Notes under the pieces: generated by a model
Database searches by the model: none
Told to the model about the DNA's origin: nothing
The model's input: the letters and a program-made list of their open reading frames with translations, nothing else
From: Macrobrachium rosenbergii
Lineage: Eukaryota; Arthropoda; Malacostraca; Decapoda; Palaemonidae
Direction of reading: 5' to 3'
Length of the DNA stretch: 64,000 nt
Assembly (NCBI RefSeq): GCF_040412425.1
Contig: NC_089783.1
Span: 44,475,125-44,539,124 of the forward strand
Made by a program: the position numbers and the translations under genes
In this document: positions 9,663-19,989 of the stretch, one piece after another
Numbering within the stretch: position 1 is the stretch's first letter
Layout: each line of letters begins with the position of its first letter

Positions 9663-10230
9663 TATCTGTTCATATGTAGAGCAAACCTTTGGTCTTAACA
9701 TAAGGGAGACTCATTCTTGGAGGGAGGATAGAGAAAGCCTCAGAACTGACTGGAGGTTCAGCTCACCTGGGCTCACTTCCTGGCCAAAGTAGGACATAGG
9801 AAAGAGTCATATGCCTCTGAACTGTAAAGTAAAAGGTTACTTGTCAGCCAGATATCTGGGTTAAGAGACTATGTGAGCTCCAGACACATTGTGTCTTGCA
9901 GGAAAATAAAGAACTTTAACTGTCACAGACACAAAACTACATTAGCCACCAACCTTGTTTGTTGTCATTTCCTCTCTGCTCTTGTAAGAGAGAGGAAGGG
10001 ACTTGCTTCCATAATAGCTTGTGTTGTGTAGGAACAATAAAAAAACCCATGGGAAGAGGCTCATTCACCTTTAACTGACCAGTTCCAGCACATTATGGAT
10101 AATTTCTCTCCACTGCCCGTAGTAGAGGAGAAAAAGAGAAAGGAAGATGACCAGTCATCCCATTTACTCTCACTTTCAAACCAACATCGTACATAAGATA
10201 TGAACTGTCCCACTAGGGGCACTGGATGAG

Positions 10231-11142
10231 CTACACAATCTGTTGAGCAGCCACCACTGGACCCAATGAAAAAGTGTCCAAGGACCTGTGGGCAACGTCC
10301 TGCAGATAGAAGGATGTGAAGATGGTTTGGCGTAGCCATGTGCCAGCCTTAAGATCCTTTGAACCGACAGGTTCTTTTTGAAAGTGATGGAAGGGCCTAG
10401 ACCCGACATCATGTGCTCTTGCTCGCACTGAATTGGCATCTGGATTTGAAGTAGTAGTATAGACTTGCTTTATTACTTATCGTAGCCAAAAGGAGATAGT
10501 ATTCTTGGACATTTCGGAGATAAAAGTATTCTTGGACATTTCCTTTTTGTTCCGGCTTGTACTAACAAAAAGTCTTCGATAACCCGGTCCTTTTTAGATA
10601 CGCAGTGCCGTGACGATAGTATTCTTGATTCCTTTTGTTCCGGCCTTTACTATAATATACGCAATGCCATGATGTCTTCGACAATCCGGTCTAAATCGTA
10701 ATTCATAAAAGTAATTCGTCAGGGTTATTACCAACATCTCCAAGCAAAGGGATGGATTAAGACTTGAATCTGTCATCGTGAACAGAGGGATTTTGAGTCT
10801 TAGCCATGAATTCCAGGACAAATTCAAAGGCCTCGTGTGTCTAACATCAAAAGAAAGTCTGTGCAGTTCACTAACTCTCTTTGAAGAGGCCAAGGCTAAA
10901 AGGGAAACCATCTTGAGGGTTAAAGTCCTGTCTGATGAAACTCTCAAAGGTTCATATGGACTACGTGTAAGACTTCTAAGTAACAGTGTTATGTCCCAAT
11001 TCGGAGGTTTAAGATCTCTCAGGGAACAGGACTGCTCAAAACTCTGGAGAAGCGTAGAAATTTCCCATGAAGAAGAAAGGTCTACGTCCTTCAAGCGTAG
11101 AATTAAACCTAGAGCAACCCTATATCCCTTGATGGCTGACAC
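10231..11142 (-). pseudogene. DIRS-like tyrosine recombinase (copy 2)
   Basis: The first 182 codons (11142 to 10594) start with IKGYRVALGLILRLKDVDLS and include SLLALASSKRVSELHRLSF, the box with the first catalytic Arg, which is intact here. The end of the enzyme lies in another frame at 10430-10231: an His-Asp-Val-Gly at 10413-10402, where the family has His-x-x-Arg, so the second Arg is lost. It is followed by the active-site Tyr in TSFYLQDV (Tyr at 10306-10308) and a terminal VVAAQQIV before a stop. Between the two parts, 10440-10700 is expanded by repeated segments and carries stops. DIRS recombinases circularise and integrate the cDNA copy; this one cannot be active. Confidence 0.7.
10498..10700. 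repeat. Scrambled local duplications inside the recombinase remnant
   Basis: Short blocks recur: AGTATTCTTGGACATTTC at 10498 and 10527 and in altered form at 10617; TTTTGTTCCGGC at about 10545 and 10637; TACGCA(G/A)TGCC(G/A)TGA at about 10600 and 10658; GTCTTCGA(T/C)AA at about 10571 and 10674. The order of the last two blocks is reversed between the two larger units, so it is not a plain tandem repeat. Confidence 0.75.
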
Positions 11143-11220
11143 TGACAGAAGTTTCTCCCTATGAAGGAAAATGAGGAAGTCTTCTACTTGTTGGCTAGTA
11201 ATTCTGACTGGAGAGACACA

Positions 11221-11652
11221 CTATTGGCAACACCAATCACAGTAGACGGCCCACTTTCCCTGATACACAGCTGTAGAAGACCACCTGAGGTAACCTGACC
11301 ACCTGAGGTAACCTGACATTTCCGTTGCTGCTCTATGAGAAAAGCCTTTCGCTTGCAGGAGATACTGGATAGTCTCCAACCGTGAAGAGATAGTAACCCT
11401 ACCGACTGGTGAAATCTCTCGATTTGTGGTTGGCATGGAAGGTTGTGCCAAGGAGGAATCTCTCGGTGCTTCTGTCAATAAGATTAGAAGATCGGGATAC
11501 CATTGTGTGTGTGGCCACAAGGGAGCTACAAGGGTCATTTTGAGGTTCTGCGAAATCATCACTCTGTTGATAGCTTGGCAGATTAGACAAAAGGTGGGAA
11601 AGGCATAGATGTCCAGATTGTCCCATGGATGTTGGAGGGCGTCCTCCGCCAT
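11221..11652 (-). pseudogene. DIRS RT/RNase H C-terminal region (copy 2)
   Basis: A 143-codon frame begins MAEDALQHPWDNLDIYAFPT and continues into a block ending NLKMTLVAPLWPHTQWYPDL. This is the junction region of DIRS polyproteins, where a DAL-x-x-PW-x-x-L-x-x-YAFP motif is followed by VAPLWP and a W-x-P-D-L-L motif. The last part reads SGYLRW twice, the result of an 18-bp tandem duplication at 11279-11314. It is followed downstream on the same strand by the recombinase, the expected order. The frame lacks the upstream catalytic RT domain, so it is a truncated copy. Confidence 0.65.
11279..11314. repeat. Perfect in-frame 18-bp tandem duplication
   Basis: GACCACCTGAGGTAACCT occurs twice without mismatch and adds six residues to the DIRS frame without shifting it. 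Confidence 0.95.
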
Positions 11653-11660
11653 GGCCCAGA

Positions 11661-12480
11661 GCAGGTTAATATTTAGTTATCTGATAATTTCAGCTGTTGC
11701 ATTTTGGAAGGTTGCTTCTCTTACCCTTGGCCTTGGCAGTAATATGGGGAACTGTATAATATGGGGACTTGGAACAGTTAAGTAGATATTACAAGCTTAC
11801 AGGGCATACACATCTCATCATGACTACTGCCCTTTCCTCTCAGACACCAATACTGTCTTATCTTCCCCTTTAGATCATGATCTCAGGCTTTGCTGGCAGG
11901 GTTTACAGAGTTGCCTGTATTGAGTGAGAGGGCCACTGGGACCAAAGTTGGGTCTCTGAACCTTATTAAGGAGTACATGCTGCATACTCTTTAGATGGAA
12001 TGGCATAGGCTGTGCAGTAGTCCATCTTAGAAAATGTGTTCATGCTTAGACATTTCTGAGAAACTGTACATGTTAGTACCTGTCTATCAGAACTCAGGTT
12101 TTCACACACTTTTCTGCTACAAGGCAGTCACTTTTGAGGGACTTTTGAACTGATGACTGCTCTCCAGGTGGTTATTAGGTTTCCACATGAATATTTTAGA
12201 TTTTTGCTATGTATACACTGCACTGCAAGTGTTGCCTGGTCAATGGGTTTCTCCTAAGCTTCTGCTCTGGGGGAGTCCTCCAACTTTCTTGGAACAGGCA
12301 GGCAAAGAGACAAAAGTTGGATCTCGCACCCAGGTAACAGACAAGTACCTGGGTATGCTCGCAAGACGGCATATTCGGAAAGGTATAATGGAAATTTGTC
12401 CTGGCTTCAGCGGGTTATCCTCAGCCACCTGTTGCCTTTTCTTCGGTTCTCCACTACTGCCTTTCTCTCGTGGTGTAAGT
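11661..12480. other. Retroelement-like sequence, family not assigned
   Basis: Moderately GC-rich compared with the AT-rich flanks, with broken frames on the plus strand (such as 12187-12612). It sits between DIRS copy 2 and the family C repeat. I do not recognise a domain. Confidence 0.3.
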
Positions 12481-12519
12481 CACAGAAGTAATAACAAAGT
12501 TTGTTCCTGCATGAATACA

Positions 12520-12690
12520 AACCCTCTGTCTGTACATATGGATAACTTTTGGCGAAGCTGGAAAGTCCGGCCGTTAAACTTTTGCAAGGCGGTTATGGTA
12601 ACAGTTACTTAAGGTAGAGAGGCAGGGGTACAGCCCGCTCAACCAGTAAGCATTCAATCTCTTAAGTTTACTTTTGGCCGCACTCTCGAT
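12520..12690 (+). repeat. Family C repeat copy, inverted relative to 14319-14647
   Basis: The block with GGCGAAGCTGGAAAGTCCGG and TTGCAAGGCGGTTATGG matches the reverse complement of 14470-14580 closely. The left inner end (about 12512-12535) resembles the terminal motif of that element, but the outermost ends are not intact. Confidence 0.8.
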
Positions 12691-12826
12691 GAGATGTGCT
12701 TTTCTTCTCTGTCCTGCTGTTCAGCCTTTTTCCTCATTGTATATTTTATGTTTGTAATTTGAAATACTGACTTGGATATATTGAAACTTTCGTGCAAAGT
12801 GTGTGTTTAATTCTTTTCTTTTTTAG

Positions 12827-12887
12827 ACACAATATTTTGATTCATTAGACACAATTCAAACTACAGTACACAATTTCTGGGAACTTG
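12827..12887 (+). CDS. Candidate internal exon, unknown gene
   Basis: A strong acceptor (TTCTTTTCTTTTTTAG ending 12826) and a possible donor (GTAATG at 12888) bound 61 bp that read TQYFDSLDTIQTTVHNFWEL in phase 0, leaving one base (phase 1). The composition is protein-like and lies in otherwise stop-rich DNA. I do not recognise a family. A phase-compatible candidate last exon lies at 28448-28557 on the same strand. It could be chance, since 61 bp without a stop is not rare. Confidence 0.25.
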
Positions 12888-12899
12888 GTAATGATTTAG

Positions 12900-14318
12900 T
12901 CTTTCACATGTGTAGATTGAGACGGTCGAGATGTTGCGGGTTCGTGTTGCAGCAGAGGGTTTTGTGTGAGGACTCATCTTACTTAACACAGCAAGTTTTC
13001 CCCCACTCCCTCAACACGAATGTTAATGGCGCAAGTTCTACGGTTGTGTTGGTCCCAACTACATGCTCAGGACCAGTCAGAATTTACCATGTTGTCTCTC
13101 CCATTTGGGGGAGGGGTGAGTTCTATGGCTCACTCCTTCCTTAGATATAGATATATTTCTTTTCTTTCCCTCCTGAGAAGGGATGCATATTGTTTCTTTT
13201 CAAGCCCTACAGTTCAGAACGGCGGCATCTTCAGCTCAGAGCTTTGGGAGCCCCACTACATTCGCTTGGCTCTCCCAGTGTTGCCACTTCATGTATGTTG
13301 TACCTTGTCCAACTCATTAGTTCTGTGGTGGTAATTTGGAATGAAGCCAGATCTGATGGAAGTGTGTTCCTTCAGAGCCTGGGAGCCCCATCTGCGTGGT
13401 GACTTCTAGGGATTGTCCCCTCCAGGGTCGGTGGGGGCAACTCTGTTTTGTTCTTCTTTTCCAGGCTCAGATGTGCACTTTACATGTTTATTCAGGGGTA
13501 CCAATCTTAGATGGACTGGAGTGTTGACCATAGGCATAGGGATCATTTCTCTGCCTATGGGAATGGCCTTACGAACGTACCCTGCAATCTCTAGGGGCCA
13601 CAGTCATCCATTGATTTATGGCATTCAGGAAGCAATTGTCGATCTGGTACTTGGATAGAATGTAATTGTGCAGTTCACATTCTTATCCTTTTACCTTGGG
13701 TTATTGCCCATGGGTCCTTGGACCCTTGGTGGATGCTCAATAAGTCATGTAGTTTACCCAGCTCTTAAGGACTGGTTGCATCTCATCTAAGGTGTGCGGC
13801 TACAGGGAGAAGGTGTTGGTGGGACTGGCTTCCTACCTTCCTCCTGTTTTCCATCCTCTTCCAGTGGACAGAGGAGGAGTGAACAAGCCGTCACAAGCTG
13901 GAGTACACAAGCTGGAGTAGCTTGCATGCAGGTGATCTGCATGACTGAGTTTCCTGTCTATAATCCAGTTTTGCTTGGATTAATAGATACATTTCCTACC
14001 TTCTCTCTAGCAAGGAGAGAGAAGGATTGACTATTGACAAGCCAACTGGTTGGTTTTAGCTACATAGTCTTTGACATTGTGGGTTCGTCCTTACCTTTCG
14101 AATCAAGGGTTTTCATACTTTCCTTTTACTCAAAATGCCCAGAAGTCTGGCAGCTGAACATCACACATGTTCAACAGATCAGAGGTATGGTATCTGCCTT
14201 TGTTCATTCATGACCAGGAAGAGAATACCAGGTGAGCTGAACTACCAGTCAGTTCAGAGAATTACCAGTAGTAGGTCTCCATATGTAAAGACCGAGGGTT
14301 TGCATTTGTGTAGGAACA
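12900..14318. other. Mixed repeat-derived sequence, no gene recognised
   Basis: Several overlapping short frames on the plus strand, none with a domain I recognise. Base composition is less AT-rich than the single-copy flanks, suggesting retroelement origin. Just before 14319 (14278-14318) lies an extra partial copy of the family C terminal motif. Confidence 0.35.
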
Positions 14319-14647
14319 AATGACAAATTTTTAATTAAATTATGTTTTTCCTAACATACAAACCTGAGGTCTTTACATAAAAGGCCTGCCTCTTACCACC
14401 CCTCATTCTTTTACCTGGGCCAAAAGGTAAACTGAAGAGATTGAATGCATACTGGTTGGGTGGGCGGTACTCCTGCCTCTGTCTGAGGTAACTTACCCTC
14501 TGTCTTAGGTAACTGTTACCATAACCGCCTTGCAAAAGTTTAACGGCCGGACTTTCCAGCTTCGCCGAAAGTTATCCATATGTAAAGACCTCAGGTTTGT
14601 ATGTTAGGAAAAATACAAATTAATAAAAAATTTGTTAATTTGTCATT
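14319..14647. mobile_element. MITE-like element with intact inverted ends (family C)
   Basis: AATGACAAATT at 14319 is the exact inverted complement of AATTTGTCATT ending at 14647. Inside, TTTTTCCTAACATACAAACC with TGAGGTCTTTACAT on the left is the inverted complement of the right inner end. The interior of about 190 bp has the GGCGAAGCTGGAAAGTCCGG block found inverted at 12540. No transposase frame is present. Confidence 0.8.
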
Positions 14648-17007
14648 CTAAGATGACTAGAACCCTTTAAGGGGCATTCTATGAACTCTCCCTCTTGAAA
14701 TCCATTAGTTTATGGATGCAGTGCGGGAGGGTTAGAAAATTTTTCAGATTGTTTTTGGGGGGTTCTTCTGGCTGGAGAACTTTTATCTATCTGCAGGTCA
14801 ACATTTTGGGAGTGTACAAACTGTTGTTGCACTGGAGGTTTCCAAGGATAGTTGATAGGTTAGGTGTAGTGCTGTTTGTTACAGCACAGCCGTATGGGCA
14901 CTTTTGGCCTGTCTGTCTGTGAGGATTGAGTTGGAAGGCTAGAACAGTTATTGGGGCCACTGTTGAATGGAGAAGTTCTTACTCCCTCAAATGACTAGCT
15001 TTCCTAGTTCAAGATGGGGTTTATTTTTCCCTATGCTTGATCTCAAAGCAGAGGTGTACAGTATTGTGTTCCCCCATCCCAATCCCTATAAGTTATTTTC
15101 CATTATTTTGGTTATGGTCTGGATTTTATGCTTTCCACTAATTCACTTCTCTTTCTCCTTGTTGGGTGATCAAGTGTTGACCTTGGCTACTCCTCAAGGT
15201 CATTACTCAAGTATTATCCAGTGCTGCTGACTCTTGTGAACAGAGGTCTCCCTATGGTCAGTGCTGGTTCAGGGTTATGGACTCACCCTTGCTGAGACCA
15301 TCTCCTGTCAGGTTAGGCTTTATGGCTTGTGCTCAGCCATAAGTCAGTCTCCAGTCCAAAGATCTTGGATTTTCCCACTTGGTGTTATTTTTACTTGACA
15401 GGTCATTTAGGACTTGATTTTCTGAATAGAGATGAACCAATCTTTGCACCTTAGTAGCCCTTGGGCAAAGTCTTGTTTGAGAGTTCTCTCTCAAAACAAC
15501 CGGTTGGTCTCAGCAAAGAACAGTGTTTTTCCTTGCATCCTGTCTAGTCTTGGAGAAATGGGGTCTCTCTCTCTCTCCTCATGTCTTAAGTGTGGAGCAC
15601 AGTCTCAAGACTAGTCAGCTCTTGATGGGAGATTTATTTTTTTTTTATTTTTTCCTGCAACCTCTCCCACAGAGACTTCAATTGGTGGTTCTGGATGAGA
15701 TGCTTCTTGCACCAGTGTGAGCTGTAAGATACTTCATGAGGGACCTGGGCTCTTACTGTTACTGGAGTAGCAGCCCCTTTCCTTTGTCGTAGGCTACATA
15801 GGGGAAGGTGCCCAGCAACATCCTCCTCTGGCTTTGTGAGCTACCTGATAAGTTATGACTCCACTGAGGAGGACATCACCTCTGAAGCTCTTTGAGAATA
15901 CACATAGAGTGTAGGACTGACCTTAACCCTCTTAGATGATCTTTGTAGTTGGAGTGAAAAAGAGTGCAAACTCAGTTGAGGACCTTTTGAAGCAGGAATT
16001 GCCCTGTAGGATGGAAATTTGCTCATGAGTCATCCTCCTCCAGCAGGAAGACTTCATTCTGGTTCAAGTCAAATTGTCCCCTCTTCAGAGGCTGAAGGGT
16101 GCTAGAGTTCTTGGGAAACTTCCCAACTAAGGGACCAGTGGCAATGTCTTCACTGAAATGTTTCATGAAGAAAGCATAGCCAGAGCTCCAGGAGAACAAA
16201 CTTGAGGTGAAGGGAATCATTTTGGGCAGGGAGGAGAAGCTCCATTAGAAGAGGCATTAGAAGAGGCAGCAGAAGAAACCAAGAGCCAATGAAGCAAACC
16301 ACAAGCCAGCAATAAACTGGCTATAGGGCCACTCGGGCATGAGGCATAAAGAGAAGGGTCCTGTGCAGTATGCTATCACTGACTTCAAGAGCAAGAGCTG
16401 TCGTGGGCCATCGAGGTGTATCACCTTAGAACTTCACTGAATGGCAAGTCGTCAAGATTTCCTTAGGAATTAATTGAATAAACCTCAGTCAGAACAATGA
16501 CCCTAAGGCAGCTGTGAATGAGATGAGTCTACAGGATGAGATGCAGCACAAGGTGCACACATGAATCCACAGTCATAATAAAGGTAGAGATGCAAGAGGC
16601 AGACGGATCTCTCTGCATTAGAAGGAAGGTCGTCTGGAGATGGAGACATGCTTGGAAGTGATTCCTAGTCAGGAATACAACTGAGGAGTGGAGGAATCTG
16701 ACAAGCCTTATGCTTTTTATCTAAAGAGTAAGTAGCAGGAGGCCTAGGAATAATGGCAGCCAGTCTCATCCAAATAAACTTGTCACACAACACTCCCAGC
16801 ATAGCCCGCACACAGTATCCGAGGAGGTATCATATGAATACCTGACAGGATATTTGTATGCTCTCCATTAGTCCTTGTACAATGACTGAGACCACCATTT
16901 ACCTCTGCAAGACAGACACAAAATGTAGATCCTTGGCAAGAGGGTATGTAAGTGTTGCTAGCCCTGCTCCCCTAACCAATACAGGTATGATGAAGCATAA
17001 TTAACAC
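14648..17007. other. No gene recognised; possible decayed retroelement
   Basis: Short frames occur on both strands, none with a domain I recognise. A frame at 16023-16220 (minus) ends in an acidic tail and could be gag-like, but the support is weak. A short (TC)n lies at about 15566-15580. Confidence 0.35.
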
Positions 17008-17135
17008 CAGGCAAATTAACACGTTAAGTGTGGAAAAAGGTATACTGTGATCATTTCATAAGTAAACCACACAGGCAAATTAACACGTTAAGTGGGGAAA
17101 AAGATATACTGTAATCATTTCATAAGTAAACCACA
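17008..17135. repeat. 64-bp tandem duplication
   Basis: Two units (17008-17071 and 17072-17135) share CAGGCAAATTAACACGTTAA and CATTTCATAAGTAAACCACA, with only a few substitutions. Confidence 0.9.
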
Positions 17136-17408
17136 AAGTAAAATTAATTCTCTTAATGAATTACAATGAAGTGTAAAAAACTAACAAAATTATAACAGCA
17201 CACAAACTAGAGATGAATAAACTAAGTAATAACAATGAATAAATCATAATATCAAAAAAGAAAACCACAGTGATAAATGAATTCAGTTATTGAACTAGGA
17301 TAAAGAGATAAAACACATAAATAAGCAACAATACTTAACAAAAGCAAGATAATGCATACCATAAATTAATTTGTTTACTGAGCCATGGTAAATTAATCAA
17401 GCAAATTA

Positions 17409-19060
17409 CCGTATAAACTTGTGTAATGTGCGATTTTGCGTAACATGCGACTCCCAAATTTTCACCCATAAAAAAATGTTTTTATAATGTATCTCGTGTA
17501 TCATGCAAGGTCCTGTTTTGAGACACCAAATTAAATAGACCAACCCCTTTTCCTCCATCTCTTTATCCCATCGTCTGGCTAAGTAAGTTAAGAAAAGGAA
17601 AAGAGAATGATAAAAGGATCGATAGTAATGCTATAAGTGTTGTGTAAACGCATACAGCTATAAGCAGCAGAACAAGAAACATCTGTCTTGCTATGAACAA
17701 TTGAATTGGATAACAACCGTTTTTGCTTGCATTTCAACCATTGTGCAATAGTAAATAATTACCGTATTTATATTACAAATGACGTTAAGTAGAACATATC
17801 GTACAACCTCTTAAATCCTGGAACCTTGGGACCAGGCCACTGCTGGACCACAGAAAATCCTGAATTTAGAATACACCTTAGAAAAATGAAGCCCCTATGT
17901 AAACATAGTCATGCAAGCTAATTCCACATACAAATAGCCTAGTTGCCGACTTAGCCTACTACTGCACTTAGCTAAGTTCTGACACCATTTTTGATCAGTT
18001 TAAGACATTTAGTCTACATTCCTGAGTTAGCCTAACCGTGAGTCAACTACTGTACTTAACTTTTCTCAGAATCTGCAGAATATCAGTGACTTTCATCTCC
18101 TAAATTTACTATCTACATAATTATCGCTATTAGTTTCTTCATCATTTATTTTGATTGTACTGTAGAGGGTAATGAAATGACAAAAATAAACAATGAATTT
18201 TGGCGATCACTCAGTGCATTTTGACACTTCGCTGTCAAAACATAAACAAAGCACTGCCATCTATTGAGGAAAGTGAACACTGAACATTCACTAAAGGGAG
18301 AAACATTTTCTAGCACAGATAAAGATTTATGTTTGCACTTCTTACCTCTAGCAGCATCATCTGATTTCATGGGTGGCATATCGTATGGGTAAATATAAAG
18401 CTATATAAAAGAAATGATCAAAACAGTATCACCTTATTCACTATGGAGAAAATATTGGCAAGGAAATATACTGCTAAATTTAAGCTGCAAGTTGTAGCGT
18501 AAGCTGAGAAAATAATGTTCAAGCTACTAATGACTAGAAATTATTGTGCATCGACAACATGGATGAAACTCCCCTAAACTTCGATATGCCATCAAACTCA
18601 ACTGTAAATAAGATTGGAGAGAAGTATTTTAATCAAAACCACTGGGCATGAAAGAACACATTTTACTGTTGTTTTAACATGTAAGGCAGATGGGACAAAA
18701 TTTTCCCCCATGGTTATCTTTAAATGGAAATTGATAGCATGTACAAAAATTCCTGAATGGTATCTTTGTTTCTCAAAAGCCTAAATAGTGCAAATGGCCC
18801 GTGATTGCTAAATTGTTTGTATTTTATAAGAGATTACTGTACATACAATATTATTGGATACACATAAAGTTAAGTAAAGCATAAGTTTTTAAAAGATCCA
18901 CGGAAAAGATGCATACTGTATTCGTTATGTTTGTATTTTGTATTAGGATATACTAACGTGAATATTACATACATTAATTTTATATCTCATGTATGATGCA
19001 ACTCCCTTAAAATTAGCTTCAAAATTAGGTCTTTAAGTCTTATGATACGAGCAAATATAG
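17409..19060 (+). mobile_element. Internally deleted pogo-type DNA transposon
   Basis: TA dinucleotides flank the element (17407-17408 and 19061-19062). The ends are imperfect inverted repeats: CCGTATAAACTTGTGTAATG at the left against the complement of the right end, which reads CTATATTTGCTCGTATCAT. A subterminal block with CTCGTGTATCATGCAAG / CTCATGTATGATGCAAC is also inverted. The plus strand carries pieces of a pogo-like transposase (see next entry). The length of 1652 bp and missing parts show internal loss. Confidence 0.7.
18443..18790 (+). pseudogene. Fragments of a pogo-superfamily transposase
   Basis: The frame opens MEKILARKYTAKFKLQVVA, typical of the start of the N-terminal helix-turn-helix, then hits a stop. 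Most of the DNA-binding domain is missing. It resumes at about 18550 with NMDETPLNFDMPSNSTV, with a shift, and a segment reading KTTGHERTHFTVVLTCKADG, then an MVIFKWK motif. The Asp of MDETP (18562-18564) would be the first catalytic Asp of the DDD/E triad. The regions carrying the second and third acidic residues are absent. This is a dead remnant in a TA-flanked element. Confidence 0.7.
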
Positions 19061-19062
19061 TA

Positions 19063-19795
19063 ATGAGCTACAGTAAATTAGCAAAATATAATGCTGTAAC
19101 TGCAATCAAGGCAATCATGCACAATAAACAAGAACTTAACTACATAATAATTTACAAATAATTATTCCCGTAATACAAAGGTACTTAAAAAAATAAAGAC
19201 CAAGCAATCATCAGAATAAAATGAAATGAAAAATACTAATAATATTTGATCATAAGCAAACACACAATGAAGATAAGGACACTATTTAAAATAGAGTAAG
19301 CACTGGTGGCAACAGACGTCATTTTCTCCTTAAGGTAAACACTAAGAAATATGCTGTAAACATGCAATGCACTACAAACCAGTGATAATGATTCAGTGGT
19401 AAATTAAAGAATTGAATTTATAAATCTAAAAGGCTACATCCTGAGAATCACAGGTGATGATACCACCAAGCCACACACAAGAATGAGCAACAGCTGGGGT
19501 CCTTTCAGGTCTGGGCATTTGCAGTGGACTTTATGATCAAGACAAGTTGGTGTGGCTGGGAACCATTGTATAGATGATGTTTGTTTGCTTTGTATGAGCA
19601 AAAAACATTTACACTCCCAAACCTCAGTGTCATTAAACTGCTAGTGACTACAAAGAATCAGTATTAACTGTTTTATTTTGAGACCAAAGAAAAACTTTCT
19701 TCATTATGACTGTACTTTAATACATCTGCATTTTTTTTTTATATTTAACTTCATCTGTTAAAAAAATCTACTAGTTTGTCATGGCACAGGTTTAC
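19063..19795. other. AT-rich sequence, no gene seen
   Basis: No open frame or recognised repeat beyond short A/T runs. Confidence 0.5.
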
Positions 19796-19976
19796 TCATA
19801 TTCCTATTTGTATTCTACATCGAGTAAGCCAACCTGCAGCACGCTGAAACGAACTGCAGGAATTGTCATACACATCAACAGCCTTATATTCAACCACATT
19901 CATATTTGACGTGGGTGGACTGTTATAATACATTCTTATTTTACCTACAATTATTCTTTGATGTTTTAAGTTGTTG
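19796..19976 (-). CDS. Candidate last exon of an unknown minus-strand gene
   Basis: On the minus strand a TGTGTCTTACAG acceptor is followed by 181 bp open to a TGA at 19798-19796. One base completes a split codon, then the frame reads NNLKHQRIIVGKIRMYYNSP and ends CSSFQRAAGWLTRCRIQIGI. Codon and amino acid use is balanced (Arg, Trp, Cys, Pro) in a very AT-rich setting, which argues for real coding. I do not recognise the family; no zinc or membrane motif is visible. It may belong with the candidate minus exon at 35045-35163. It could also be a chance frame. Confidence 0.3.
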
Positions 19977-19989
19977 CTGTAAGACACAG

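Larger units (their letters stand above)
9700..11660 (-). mobile_element. DIRS-like retroelement, 3' part (copy 2)
   Basis: On the minus strand this contains the tail of the RT/RNase H region (11652 to 11221), a tyrosine recombinase (11142 to 10231) and a non-coding 3' stretch (10230 to about 9700). The 5' part of the element is missing beyond 11660. The element carries an in-frame 18-bp duplication (11279-11314) and a scrambled duplication of about 90 bp (10527-10700), and is broken by stops. Confidence 0.7.

Noticed and set aside
10778..11164. 128-codon plus-strand frame
   Set aside because: Antisense of the DIRS tyrosine recombinase on the minus strand.
18146..18379. Possible first coding exon on the minus strand (MPPMKSDDAARG followed by GTAAGAAG)
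   Set aside because: It lies inside the pogo-type element and the peptide matches no family I know. A donor after a short open frame is weak evidence.
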